A stretch of 64,000 nucleotides of DNA from Spirometra erinaceieuropaei (GCA_902702965.1 CACRXP010001248.1:33718-97717), one strand, 5' to 3'. Numbered from the stretch's first letter, positions 9,571-21,717 are shown. A program made the numbers and translations. The notes: a model not told the origin generated them from the sequence alone.

Positions 9571-10715
9571 ATATCGAATAGTACCCGCGGACGGGTGACC
9601 GATCAATCTTAGTCGGAGGGAGAAAGTTTAAGACCTCTATGGCATATGTGCTCTTTAACTCTTGGAACAATTCGTTTAGCTGTCTGGCTTCGAAAACTTT
9701 GCCAATCTGAAGAAACTCTGTAGCTGTTTGATGTTTCCATTTTCAACTTTTTGATATAGTTCGCTTTCTTGTAACAAATAGGGAATTAAAAGTTTCAACA
9801 CCTATATTTCCATCAAAAAATAAACTGAAAATTAAAATTCTCTTCTGAATGAGCTCGTAAGATCAGCGTTCTAACTTACGATGTCATCAGCAGCCGTGTA
9901 ACATCCGAATGACCATTACTGGCCTATTTGTCGTTAGTAGCTCGTGGTGACCAAAGCCCAAATAATAATCAAGATAAATAAATCAGCACTGACAGTTCCG
10001 CCGGCATTTATATCCTATAACAACACTGAAAACTTTTATTTAATCATTTTGTGACTGCCTTCGTGAATCACAAACGCGGAGATTAAATGAAAAACGCAAA
10101 AGCTTATTTCAGTTCTGACATCGGATTACTTCAGCAGACATCATTCCAGTTTCAGTTTGGTGACCAAATAAAATCAGAAACCAACTAACGACGGTAATAG
10201 TGAACTATTTGACAATGTGTACAACTTGGTCCTTAGATCTTAGTTATTGCCTAGTGTACGTTTCAATTCCCAAGACCCGGAACATAATCTCATTGTGATT
10301 CATGCAAGGCTATGTCTGCGGTTTGCATTCAGACTTATCTGTTTGCTTGATCGACTTTATCAGTGAAAGGTTATGCGGATTTCAAGTATGCCAATTATCT
10401 GCAACCCAAAGTGAATAAGAAGGAAGGAGACTAGTCGTTGGCTGGTAAATTTGTTCACTTTTTCTGAGGTGTCATGCTCTTGTAGGGGTTCATCGTTAGA
10501 GAGGAAAGCAGGAACAGAGCAGGCGGAAAAGGAGATCATGAGTCAAGAAACAACCAATACTGCACGTCTGGAACTGACAGTTCAATCGTCTTGCACAACG
10601 TGCCCTCTGTATCCGTCGCACGGTGACTTGCACGTGAATTATTTGATAATGAGTGTAGACTTGCTTAACATCTATTACGCTTTCTCTTTCTCCCCACACT
10701 CCTGAGCCCGGTCTC
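9571..10715. other. start of the A-only block, no gene seen
   Basis: Copy B passes directly from about 42,945 to 43,040 where A has 9,571-14,200. About 9,930-9,985 on the minus strand resembles 40,710-40,770 (AATAAATAAAT followed by TGCTTTGGTCA), suggesting a shared retroelement tail. No exon is supported. Confidence 0.4.
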
Positions 10716-11060
10716 AAGACAGAGTCAAGAAGACCGGAGACGGGGGAGGGAGGAGGTAGATGACGCGGCCAAGCCCGCACCCTGGTTCTCCACTCCACAC
10801 TCCCTGGTCGACATAACACTTGACCAGGATTTTAACCGACGACAAGAATGAGGAGGCGGCACGCGACATTAACCTGCTACTGGGACTGCCACCAATTCCC
10901 GAAATGTTTACATTTGTTATGGTACGCATTCCCGATAACTGCTGTCAGAATCCGATATGACCTCCGTGTTGGTCCAGCGCGTCTACAGCGTGACTCGGTT
11001 TGGGGGACACAGATGATTACACAGGGCTCTGTATTTCGGTGCCGGATCGATACTTCGAGT
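10715..11060 (+). repeat. interspersed repeat R3, copy 1
   Basis: Matches 32,825-33,230 and 59,985-60,420. Shared words include GTCAAGACAGAGTCAAGAAG, AGCCCGCACC, ATTTGTTATGGTACGCATTC-type sequence and GTGTTGGTCCAGCG. It has no open frame conserved among the three copies. The family is unrecognised, and a SINE or LINE tail is possible. Confidence 0.65.
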
Positions 11061-11814
11061 GATTAATTTCTTATCTGAGGTCCGGGCTTCAATCAGTTCT
11101 CGACTCACATCGTTTTCAGCGCGCGTAATTAACTTACGAACGCGAAGTTGAAGACACGACCGGTTTCGAAGATGTGGACAATTACTTGTGATTATTCGTC
11201 ATCCCGTCACGCAGCCAGCTTACGTCCGAGCTCGGTCCGATCTTTGTAATCACAAAAATGGCTTATTCACGGGATACAATCCACTAGAGCAGACCCTACC
11301 CTAGGGTTTAACTGGCTCTTTATCCTCATTGATCCGATGAGCATGGTAGCCGTGAACTGGTGTGCAATTTCATCACCTAGTCCCGTAGCAATGTTTCCAG
11401 CGGCCTCTATAAAGTCCCTGGTGTAGTTACAAGTATGTCTTCTTCTCGGTGGCGTTTCTGTTTGGGTTCTGCAGAGCCAAACACGTAGACAATGGCCTAT
11501 GAAGACTTTGAGTGGGCATTCAACATAAATTGGTCGCAGACTTGTCAGGTATCTTGGGTTTTTTCGACTTCCTGCGGAGCGTCTGAATTCCATTGAAGAG
11601 CGTTTTATGCAATTTTGTTTGCAAGCCATCGAATTATTGTTTAGCGATGCTCTTGTCCTTCCTCTTAATCGTCGTCTAAATTCCCCGTCAGCGTTTTTCC
11701 TGGCGAAAACTTCAAGAGGGACAACTGCTTCTCCCTTTCTTTATTCCCTTGCGAACTGTGTATCCGGAAACTCTTCAACGTATAATCCCTAACGATAAAA
11801 AACATGTTATAGAC
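11061..11814. other. unassigned stretch with a 120-codon minus-strand frame
   Basis: The frame at 11,267-11,629 (minus) is open for 120 codons and is the longest thing here, but I recognise no domain. It is absent from copy B, so conservation cannot be used. It may be remnant retroelement coding sequence given the repeats on either side. Confidence 0.3.
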
Positions 11815-12482
11815 AGTATGTTATTACCAACAAAGACGAGGGGACTGGAATGGCCATTTCTGGCTTATTAGCCGTTGTCAGCCAGTCATGCCCAACCTCG
11901 AAGTGGGGAGTAGCCGAGGCTCGAACTCGCAACCTGTTAGTTAGAAGTCCACGCCTCTAACCACTGGGCCGCGAGCCCGTTTCCTGTCGGTTTCGATAGG
12001 GAATACACAATGGTAGGGGACGCTCACCGATCGCTTTTACGGTACTCACTCGTTCCGTTGTGTCTTACGGGTTCTCTCTTGAGCCCAGTCAGCAGTCGCA
12101 CAGCGGATCTTTATGAAGGCAGAATAAAATTACCGACAATGACAAGGAAAACTAAAGTGGCCGTTTCTAGCTTATTAGCCATCGTCGCCCAGATGTGCGC
12201 TCGCGGCCCAGTGGTTAGAGGCGTGGATTTCTAACTAACAGGTCGCGAGTTTGACCCTCGGCTGTTCTCCACTTCGGGGTTGGGCATGGTTGGCTGACGA
12301 CGGCCAATAAGCCAGAAATGGCCATTCCAGTCCCCCTCCTCTTTGTCGGTAATAACATACTGCCTATATCATGCGCCGCTGTGCGGCTGCTGGTTGGGCT
12401 CGAGAGAGAGAGCCCGTAAGGCGACACGGAACGAGTGAGTTCCGTAAGAACGATCGGTGAGCGCCTCCTACCATAACAAACA
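11815..12482. mobile_element. tRNA-derived SINE copies forming a large inverted repeat
   Basis: On the minus strand, a tRNA-like head at about 11,914-11,978 has a B box GCGAGTTCGAGCC and an A box TGGTTAGAGGCGTGG, with body sequence at 11,815-11,905. Next comes a second body in minus orientation (12,008-12,180), a plus-strand head (12,198-12,262, B box GCGAGTTTGACCC), and a plus-strand body (12,285-12,482). The body at 12,008-12,180 is largely the reverse complement of 12,290-12,480, so the head sits in the loop of a roughly 470-bp hairpin. Shared body words are AATAAGCCAGAAATGGCCAT and CGGTAATAACATACTG. A piece of the same body recurs at 53,110-53,270. RNA polymerase III would transcribe a live copy from the A and B boxes. 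Confidence 0.75.
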
Positions 12483-13480
12483 TGTCATCAGTATGTTATT
12501 ATCAACAAATACAAGGGAGAACGTCGCGACCTGTTAGTCAGATATCCAACATCTCGACTTAACGACACCGTTCCGTGCTGGACGCAAGCAGTTTCTGCAA
12601 GTTCCTATACGAACAGTCCTGCCACTCACCGTTTCATAGGAGCCCATTGGACTCACTTGACCTATGCATACTTTTTTCCCGCAAGGGTGAATTGAACATT
12701 CAGGCCTAATCTAACCGGCCACATGGGGTGCTCAATTTTTGAGCTGACTGAATTTCATCGTATATCACTTCAGCTATCTTAGTAAGACTTTATGCCTCTG
12801 CCCACTATAAGAACAGAAGTAGAAGGGTGTTTTAGAAAAATGGACGTGTAGTCAGAAATCGTCGGATTTTCTAGCAAATGTAAAACTTATCGCAATATTC
12901 TAAGCTGAATAATGGTTTGATAACTCTAGACTCCAAGTAGGTTAGAGCCAGTGGGTAGGGTTGAAAAATAGAAGGTGGTTTATAAGAAGTCCTATCGGAG
13001 GAGCTGATATGCTATGTATACGGATGAGGGAAGAGAGGTGTCCTATCATAGGAAACGGTGTAGAATGTTTGCCCTCGAATTTCACAGTGCGTTCATGTGA
13101 CACATCATGACTTCGAAACTTTCGTTGTTAGTAAGAAATTGGTCAAGTAATTTTAAGTTTCAACGACGACCCTGACGCCGTTCCCTTCAAAAGTCCCAAA
13201 ACATATAGGAATTTTGAGCTTCTTTTAAGCTAATTCGGAGCACATATTACATATGCAAATATGTTTTACGATCCCCCTAAATATTCTTTTAATTTTAACC
13301 GGTTGAGAATTTGGCTCGTAATGGCCTGAGTGCATTGTCATCGCAATCAACTTATTGCAAGTAGTGAATACAACCATAGAAATTTTTGGGACACCAGAAT
13401 TTGGACTGAACCATAGATCAAGAAAATGCACTCGGAGGAAATGAACGAAATGGACACTTAACTATCATGTTTTACAAGAA
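12483..13480. other. no gene seen
   Basis: AT-rich sequence of the A-only block. No splice-framed coding segment, tRNA or repeat family was recognised. Confidence 0.45.
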
Positions 13481-13499
13481 CCGTATGTCAATACAAGCG

Positions 13500-14162
13500 C
13501 AAGAACGAGTCCTAGGAAGCATTTTTACAGTTGCGGACAAATCGGCTACGTCGGAGAAACCAAGAGACTGCTCCGAACGTGAATGACCGAACATGCTGCA
13601 GTAGTGCGGAGAAATGACGCCAACTCTCAAGTTGCGGCTCATTCGACGAGATACGGCCGCCCATTCAAATTCGACGAGACGGAAATTCTCGCAAGAGTTG
13701 ACAACCGCATGAGCTGCGAGCTGCATGAATCATGGTTCAGTGACCTCCAGTCTATCAGCACGTGCGACGAACTTCCCCTTCCATACTCGGTGCTGAGACC
13801 TCGCCTAGACGGAATAATTAGCCACGCGGGGAGCACACAGGTTAACACTGCTCCCCACGCTAGATTCGATTGGTCAGACGGTCGACCAATTGTCACACCA
13901 GCATCCAATAAACGTGATGGAATCGCAGCAATTAACAACGCGAATGTCGGCTATAAAACAATTATTACATCAAGTACAACAACCCCTGATAAAGGGGAGG
14001 GGCCGAGAATTTTCATAAACATGCGGTAGCATGACTACTGCATCCTATAAATACTGCAGCCCCTTTTGCATGAACCACCCGTATCTTCAACTGTCCCTAA
14101 TGACGGTTTCGCACAGGAATCCGAAGCGTCAGGCGAACAAAGCTCTTGTCCCGCCGATCGCG
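13500..14162 (+). pseudogene. Penelope-like element fragment: GIY-YIG endonuclease and 3' tail
   Basis: One frame reads CGQIGYVGETKRLLRT, an in-frame TGA (13,580-13,582), then MTEHAAVVRRNDANSQVAAH, FKFDETEILA and ELHESWF, continuing to about 14,029. GYVGET is the YIG half of the nuclease. The R of RLLRT, the E of the H-E-S-W-F segment and the overall spacing match the EN domain found at the C terminus of PLE proteins. The RT part is absent, so this is a 5'-truncated copy, the usual fate of PLE insertions. The tail at 14,118-14,162 contains a recurring terminal module (GCGTCAGGCGAA ... CGATCGCG) also found at 23,421 and 60,516 in the other orientation. It is not present in copy B. Confidence 0.8.
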
Positions 14163-14199
14163 TCTCCTTCATAAATGTATGTGCTTGATATATTCCCCA

Positions 14200-14577
14200 C
14201 TCTGATGTCAAGCAAAATATTCAGCTAACGGCCAGATAGGCTGAGTCGATAAGATCCTATATCTTAGCCGCACCTGTTAGGGGTCAGAGCTCATCAAATT
14301 TCGCAGTTTATGCGGACTATGTGATATATTTCACGAAAAGCATTGGTAATAGGACATGTGCGATACAGTATAAATGGACATTGTCCGGTCTGCAAAACCT
14401 CATATATACAAAGAATGTCTAAAAAAGTGCATTTAGAAGTCGACATTCTGGCAAGTCTGAAATAATATAGGGCTGCGTGGCATAATAATCAATATGACAA
14501 CCTCACATAAATATCCCTACTTAATCGAGAACGCATTTCAGAATTTCGGCCAACATTTCATGAGATCCGTCACTCAC
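14200..14577 (+). repeat. long-TIR family fragment (right end), shared with copy B
   Basis: It matches 43,020-43,375. The end CAGAATTTCGGCCAACATTT then CATGAG is the family terminus. The left part (GGACTATGTGATATATTTCA) also occurs inverted near 520-560. It is present in both A and B, so it predates the duplication. Confidence 0.6.
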
Positions 14578-14774
14578 TCTGTACACAAGCAGGCACGTTC
14601 CTGACGTGTTACGCGCCTGTTTCCAACAAATGTACACTTTAACTTTCAGAAATTATTCATTTTAACGAATAGACAAAAATCACTCTTTAAGGACACCTAG
14701 ACTTAGCCCATTGCTCATATTCTGGATAGAATATATTTTTCTGTTTTATATTAATCACTATTTTTTCTATCTAG

Positions 14775-14952
14775 GCAGTGCATCGCTGGCATACTTTTGC
14801 TGCTGGGAGCCGTCGTACTTGTGATCTGTGGCGTGTACTTGGATCAAAAGTTGTGCTTTTGTTACTCTGGACTTGATGATATCATAGAGGAGGATCCCAA
14901 TGAAATCAAATTTTACCGAGGTAGAAGGCAGGCTCTTTCTCTAGATCACTGA
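14775..14952 (+). CDS. terminal exon of a small membrane-protein gene (plus strand)
   Basis: A strong acceptor, a pyrimidine-rich run ending TTTTTTCTATCTAG, is followed by G plus 58 codons and TGA at 14,950-14,952. The exon therefore begins one base into a split codon (phase-2 intron). The peptide opens CIAGILLLLGAVVLVICGVY, a clear transmembrane helix, followed by LDQKLCFCYSGLDD and an acidic then basic tail ending RRQALSLDH. An AATAAA lies 190 bp downstream at 15,141-15,146. I do not recognise the protein. The same phase and the same start-with-TM layout as exon 2 of the minus-strand gene suggest a related two-TM family, which is inference. The upstream exon or exons were not found. An alternative acceptor four bases further in (GGCAG) is less likely. 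Copy B has a broken counterpart at 43,497. Confidence 0.65.
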
Positions 14953-15140
14953 CTCATATACAATTAATAGTAAAAAGTGTGAACCGTTTGTTTTAAAATA
15001 ATCCGTTTTAAGGAATGCACTGGACCATCAAGTGCTGCGTCATATTATTAGACTTTCTACATTTTTTGTAAAGACCGTCAACAATTGGTCCGCTATTTCT
15101 GTTATCATATCTGTCTCTATTTTCGGCAACGATATGTTAA

Positions 15141-15146
15141 AATAAA
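15141..15146 (+). promoter_or_regulatory. polyadenylation signal for the 14,775 exon
   Basis: AATAAA 190 bp after the stop codon. The aligned position in copy B (near 43,860) reads AGCAAAG, so the signal is lost there together with the reading frame. Confidence 0.5.
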
Positions 15147-15266
15147 GGTTAACTTATAGGCAGGATCTCTTTCCTCACAATGTGTTTTTTGTTGGCACAT
15201 CGAAACGAATCAGCCGACTGCGTTTCTTCCAATATTCATTCACATCGACATAAAGGGGACATCTAG

Positions 15267-16245
15267 TAGGTGAGCTCAATCATGAAATGTCAACCGAAAT
15301 CCCAAAATGCGTTTTCGCCACAAAAAGATTTATTAAATAGCGTTGTTATAACTAATAATCGAGCAGAATAATTTTATAATAAAACAGTTACCGCAGGATG
15401 CCCGCTTTCGAACAAACCTCTTTCCGGTTACATGTCAAAACGACACTCTACTTAATATTACTACGTAAGTAGCATGCATTTTTCTCATTGACTTTCGATT
15501 TTCTTAAAAACCCAATTATATTTCATGGTAAACATGCATTGAAATATTCAATCTAGTGCTCATTCGGTAGAAATTGACGGCTTCTTCCAATTTTATACTC
15601 GCAGAACGGGGATAATGTGTTTTTAAATACTATGAAATAGTTTTTAATACAATGAAATGGCGTTCATAAACCTCATACCTCTGTATTTACCAATGTGGCT
15701 TGTTAAGTTTACAATATAACTCGAATTCACCGCTACGTTTTTCGAACCCCATATAATCTCCTCTTAATACTATAGAGGAATGTATGGTTTTTGCACGCGG
15801 AAAATATACGGCTTGTAGTTCGGAAACCTCGAATGCAGTTGTAACGGCAGTTCGGGTTCAAAATTAATCGGGAAGTAGAAAAATTTTTGAAAACCAAATT
15901 ATTAACTTCATTTGAGAATAAAATTGGAATAACACATCATTTTCTACCGAAGGATCACTAGATGGAATATTTTAACGCATGTTTTCCGTAAAATATAATT
16001 GAATTCCTAAGGGCATCAAAAGTTAATGAAAAAAAGGCTTGCTTCTTAAGTAGTCATTTTTTACAGAGTATAGTTTTTGCATGCAGCCGGTAAGGAGTTC
16101 ATTCGAAAGCGTGCAACCTGTGAAAACTGAATTATTACAGAATAATTCTGATCGATGATTAGTTTTACAGCGCTACATAACTAATCTTTTCAAAATGAGA
16201 ACGCATTTCGGAATTCCAGTTGACAATTCCTGAGTTAGCCCGGCT
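15267..16245 (+). mobile_element. complete long-TIR element, copy in A only
   Basis: The left end reads TAGGTGAGCTCAATCATGAA with AATGTCAACCGAAATCCCAA following. The right end is its imperfect reverse complement (GAATTCCAGTTGACAATTCC then TGAGTTAGCC). The length is about 980 bp. The interior is AT-rich without a transposase. Copy B reads straight through at about 43,955-43,975, giving an empty site. The target appears to be a TA- or CTAG-like site, but the duplication is not clean. Confidence 0.75.
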
Positions 16246-17295
16246 ACTCTAAGTATCAAGGTCATTGCACCTGTGGACTAGAAAAATCCACTCCATCGTC
16301 TGATTTTCAAACAAGACGTGATGCAGGCGATGGGAGTCGTTTTAACCAAAAGCTAATGTTTACTTCACTTTGTGGACATGCGGGCCGGTGGTATGTTTTT
16401 TGCTTTTGTTCTCTCACCTGAATCTCTGCTGTCGTTGGCATCGGCCTGCTTTTTCTTCCTGTTTGGCAACTGAATGAACCAGTTTGCCGAACTCCAGCCT
16501 CGAAGGTTCCCCAGCGTCACTGAAGTCAGGAGTACTCGGTTCAGCGGCTATTTGCCAACCCGAACTGCAAACACGACGTTTCATTTGCCCCCAACACTGC
16601 TATTTGGCTGAGCTGTGACGTTGGCAAAAGCCCATTTAATTTTTCACAGAAAAGGCGAGAAAACGGCCTTTTCATATCAACAGATATTGTCAGAATGCAA
16701 GACTGAAGAATTAATGTAAAAGTTTGCCTACCAAGTTCTTTTTGGCAAGCGTTTCATCTGCCGAACAAAACCCAATATACTGCTCACAAATGACTGTCTG
16801 CAACCCAGCTGCACGGGACATGTTTTGAAGACTATGTCGTCAAAGTCATGTTTAATCAGAAATTGTCTGCGTCTATCTTCAATGTCCCGCGCTCGTACTG
16901 CCAATGCTACAAACACAAACAGCGTTGACTACCTAAGTTTTGTCTGGTGGGGAAAACCTGGCATTTTGCTAACTTCAGTGCAGTACTTAGGCACCTAGTC
17001 ATGAACCGCAAATACTTGATATTTTGACTTAAACGCCTGAAGGACAAATCATCCTGAAGTAAACCCTCTGAAGATGACGTTTTGGTGTGTGTTGCGTCAC
17101 TTATTCAGTACACATTAAATAAGCATCAGGACGAGTTAATCAAGGCCATAACGAGGATAAGAATATTGCTCAGATACATTACTAGGAATATTGTAATTAG
17201 AAGGCATTCGGCAATGAAGCAGGAAAAAGTAAATAAGAAATGAGATATAGCAAACTGAAACCCGCTGACTATACCGCTATCTGGTATACAGTCGG
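16246..17295. other. duplicated DNA with coding-like but unassigned stretch
   Basis: Aligns with 43,975-45,285. The more GC-rich piece at 16,370-16,640 corresponds to 44,070-44,365, where copy B has open frames on both strands (105 codons minus, 91 plus). On the minus strand the words QCWGQMKRR (A) and KCWGRMKHR (B) align in frame, but A has stops. No known domain, so it could be old retroelement sequence. Confidence 0.35.
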
Positions 17296-18264
17296 GGAGC
17301 TAACTCATGAAACGTCGGCCGAAATTTCTAAATGCGTTCTCGTTTCGAAAAGATGAATTAACTAATCATCGTCTAGAATAAATCTATAATGATCCATTTA
17401 CCAAAGATGGCCTTCTTACGAAGGAAATTATTTTTGACTGCATGCAAAAACCATACTCTGCAAAAAATAACTACCTAATCAGCATGCAATTTTCCCATTG
17501 ATTTTCGATGCCTGTAAAAGGGGCAATTATATCTCATGAAAAACATGCATAAAAATAATCATTCCCTTAGGCATTCAGTAGAAAAGTACTTTTTCTTTCA
17601 ATTTTATACTCAAAGTAGGAGAATAATTCGGTTTCAAATATTTTCTGATGGTGAGATTTTTAAATGCCGTGAAATGGCCGTTCATAAAACGTCATGTATC
17701 TGCATTGACCAACATGGCTTGTAAAGTTAACAGTATCGCTCATATCCACTGCCTAATTCAATGAACGCCATATAGTTTTCTCTTAATGCCGTAGAGAAAT
17801 GCATGATTTTCCGTACATGGAAAATATACGGCCTGTAAATTTGAAACCCTGAATACACGAATAGCAACAGGTCGGGTCCAAAATTATTCAGGAATAATAA
17901 AATTTTTTTTAAAACCGAATCATACTCTTCCTTTGAGTATAAATTGGAAGTAGGCGTGATTTTCTAATGAATAAATAAAATAATGACTATTTCGTGCATT
18001 CTTATCAGGAAATATAATTGAACGTTTAAGGGCATCGAAGACCAATGGGAAGATTGCAAGCTAATTTTGTAGTCCTTTTTGCGCAGTATTGTTCGTGCAT
18101 GCAGTCGAAAATAAATTCAATCGAAAGAGGGCAGCCTGGGGTCACTGGATCATTATAGAATAATGCTGGGCGATGATCAGTTTTACAACCATACTTACCT
18201 AATCTTTTCGAACCGAGAACGTATTTCGAAATTTCGGCCGACATTTCATGAGGTAGCGCACCTA
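17296..18264 (+). mobile_element. complete long-TIR element, second A-only copy
   Basis: The left end is AGCTAACTCATGAAACGTCG with GCCGAAATTTCTAAATGCGT after it. The right end is the matching inversion (GAAATTTCGGCCGACATTTC then ATGAGGTAGCGCACC). The length is about 970 bp, with interior similar to 15,267-16,245 and 41,426-42,400. Copy B is empty at about 45,287 (GGTATATAATTTG), so it inserted into a TATA-like target after the duplication. No coding capacity. Confidence 0.8.
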
Positions 18265-21200
18265 TTCTATATTCTGTTGCATCAAGTTGCGTTGACTAGT
18301 TTCTTTTTCTTAGTTCCTATACTCTTTCATGACCTGTATACTTGCAAGTGCACTTAGTGCGTTTTGTGACTTTCAGAAGCCCTATCGTGTTAATCCACAA
18401 GGCGTATATTTCAACGAATACCGAGAAAAGCAGCCTATGTGGAAATAGATAGTATTCATTGACATTGACTGGATTCTAGTCTCTTTTCCAAACACCACCG
18501 GTAAATTAGGACACTGACAACAGATTCTTCTGTAGCTGTATGCATTTACGGAGACTAAACACATTCACTGCACCGCAAAAATATACCTTTGTCTTTGGGT
18601 AAGGACGTCAATATTGAAACATCAGCATTCTCTTCTCACAATGCAGCAAACCAGTCACAAGCACTACCTAAAAACCCTTCTGAAATCAGTCGCTAGACTC
18701 AATGATCAAAGATCGCTAATTTCTGACAGAGAGCAGCCTTGATTTTAGTGGGAAAACAGCTAAGATTAGAGGTCGAATTCACCCAGCGTGAAAAGGAACA
18801 CAAATAATTTAGTTTTGCGTGTGTGCTTACTGTAATCTCATCAGCAACCGGCATTTTGTAGAAAAAGTCGACTCAGCGACACCAAAAGTTCTACAGTCTT
18901 CTCTTTAGTGCTCCAACAAAATTGCAAAAACTGGTATTTATCCTTAAAAAATCTTATCAATTTGTTGTTTTTTTCAGTAGGGCCTTGGAGTAGGATAAGC
19001 AAGGTTCGTCGTCTGTTAGCTCCGCTTCTGTAGTTTGGCCCTCTCCAGGCAGTTGCATCACTCAAAATGTGGGTTTTTCCTCGATTCCACAGTCCTGACA
19101 AATAGTTTGTTTTATCTACAATCCAGATAGGCATCACTGTACGCAAAACCGAACTGTGGCGAATACGAAGCATTGTTGTTGATCTGTAGACTAATCAGCA
19201 GCCAACAACACTCGTGTACCATCCATAAAGGCACCGCTAGTTTGAAACTTGAAGTTATAGTAAATGCACGGTAGAGTGAAGCGTGTTGTATTCGCTCATT
19301 GGGTAAGAACTTGATCACTTCTATTACGGAAATAGTGCCAATGACGCCCAACCCGATAAACTGGGGATAATGATAAAGCACGCTGCATTACGGCAGATTG
19401 CTTTAATCATCACAGAGAAAAGGCCTTCATTGTGACCGTGAGCGAATTAATTATTATCGGCAAAGACAATATTGTATTCTGAAGTAAATTAAATTCTAAT
19501 CACCGCCGTCAGAAATAGCATCAGCACAATGACTATCATCGTCTTCTGATCACAACACAAGATGTGCTATCTGTATGTACATTACTTACATATTTCAGCA
19601 AACTTTTTTTCAAAAAACACAAAATTATTGACAAATGGAAAACATGGCATGCATAAAACAATGCAAAGTGTATCTGACGTAGTAACTACGATGAAGCAAA
19701 GTGTCCTGTTGTGTCTCCATGCGTCAGTTTGAGGCAGACAGAAAGCAGCATTTTAGTTCCACATTTTATTGTTTTTTCTCACTAAATTATTTCACAGATA
19801 AAATAATACAACTCCCCTGAAAAAAACAGTCATGACGTTTTCTGAGGAGGTCCAACTTGCTCGTATGGTGGCGGAGCGGAGGCCTCATGGCTGAAATAGG
19901 TGTAATTCTCCTGATCTGGATATGCGACCTTAAATTTGCAGGAAAGCAAGGTTCAGCATATGACCCAAACTGACAATTCCACGTTTAATAATGGTGTACC
20001 TTATTGTTCATTTTAACCACGTGTTCATCTCCCACACATGCTGTCAAACAAATTTGTAAGACTACTATCATTCCAGTCGTTGGATAAAGGTGTTTTAAGA
20101 GCCCGCCCCAGTTGACCACGAAAATGCAAATGTAGTGGCCTTATTTTTAGGTAGGCTCTGGATCAAACAACTTGATCTTGACCGAATATTCAGATTCTTT
20201 TCTTTGTAACGACAAAATCTTTCACTTTTTACTTCACCTGACCGGGTAAGCGACATTTAGCTTAAATAATTTACTATGAAAAATAGTTTGCCATCACAAA
20301 AGTAGATGGGATTTTCGGTTCCCTCTAGACATCCGCATCTACGCCACGCACAACATTTTGACTGACAACCTTTCCACGCAAATATAACAGGAATTGGGCA
20401 ATACCTTCAACGGAAACTCAATATAGACATTTATGCATCATCTGGATGTACTTGAGAAATAACGCCAACTGGACAGGAAAGCTCTGTCAGTCTAAGCCAG
20501 AGCTTTGCATATGCTTACTACTAACGCGGATGACAATTATTTCATGTTTCACGTACTCCCTATAATTGAGGATTGCAGTCTCACACATTTTAAATAATAA
20601 TAATATGTAAAATATGCTACTGACAAGAATTTAGTAACACGTCTATTCGAGTCTGAACATTATACGTGCAATTGTCACTGAGGTCTTAAAAGGCAGGCTA
20701 TTGCCCTTAAATACACTGAACTATACTGAACGTATAGCTTGACCTGGAGATTGTGGACTCTCATAGAGAGCAGGTTAAACCGGCTATTAGGCGACAAAGT
20801 CTTCTCCGCAGAATATCCGTTGCAATGCATGACAATTTTGGCATCGTGACACTCATGATACAACAACTGTCATTGACGCCATACTCCCCACCTCGAGAGT
20901 CGCATTTGCAAACAGACTTTTCAGGTAGGTAATTAAAACTTCAAATTTAAAAGCAACTGACCCTGGGACCTCCTCCCTTTTACCGATATGCTGCCGCGCA
21001 GTCAAGTTTCCATTACCACCCAAGTAGACACAAAAACCATTAATTTTTAGGCTACACATGCACCCTAGCTTCCGTTATACAGATAATCTTTCTTGGACTG
21101 TATGTCTGCATCGACTAACCATCGAGGAAAAACGGGACAGTGTGACCGATTGTTCCTGTTCGAATCTAACAAATGTTTAAACGGAGCTCGCCTGGTAGAC

Positions 21201-21717
21201 CATATGACACAATGACCACCTAGTGATCCGGCCCTTATCCCAACCTCTCGTTATCTGTCATTGTGCTCCTGTTGGTGACGTTAGTTTGCTCTGTTAATGG
21301 ACTTCATACTGAGTTTCCTTTCGATTCATGTTGGAACTTAAACAGATACTTCGCATTTAGCCAACAAATTCGGTTATTTATTGGCCATGTTATCGTCGGA
21401 AAGGATGGGATGTGGAAGGTGAAATGTAAAATAATTCGCGCGAGGTGAGTAACAACAAAGAATGAGGAGGTTGATATGGACACTTCTGGTTTATTAACCA
21501 TCATCAATCAGATTTACCCAAGCCCAGGTCTGCAGGGCCCAAAGTTTGGGACCGCATTCTTTGGTTATGGAGCATTTTAGAGTCAATTGCTCTACGATTT
21601 CGTTGCGGGCTCGTTGGCCCGTCAGCTAAGGTCAGAAAAAGCATTTTCGACGATACATCAAAAACATTCAATAAACAACTATTGCGCTGAGGTCATCAGA
21701 TTTCCAAGGGTACTTAC
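18265..21717. other. duplicated intergenic or intronic DNA with weak exon candidates
   Basis: Aligns with 45,288-48,963. It lies downstream of exon 2 of the minus-strand gene, so any 3' exons should be here or lower. Two stretches keep aligned minus-strand reading frames between A and B: 18,841-19,175 (QFLQFCWSTKEKTVELL in A) and 21,250-21,440 (NRICWLN and NVTNRST in A). The second has a stop in A. Neither has a convincing phase-0 acceptor in both copies. The rest shows nothing. Confidence 0.35.

Noticed and set aside
11267..11629. 120-codon minus-strand frame as a gene
   Set aside because: No domain, no splice or start context, no second copy to test; kept only as an unassigned stretch.
12198..12262. 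tRNA gene on the plus strand (and its minus partner at 11,914-11,978)
   Set aside because: A and B boxes are present but acceptor and anticodon stems do not pair. The sequence continues into a repeated body, so it is SINE-derived.
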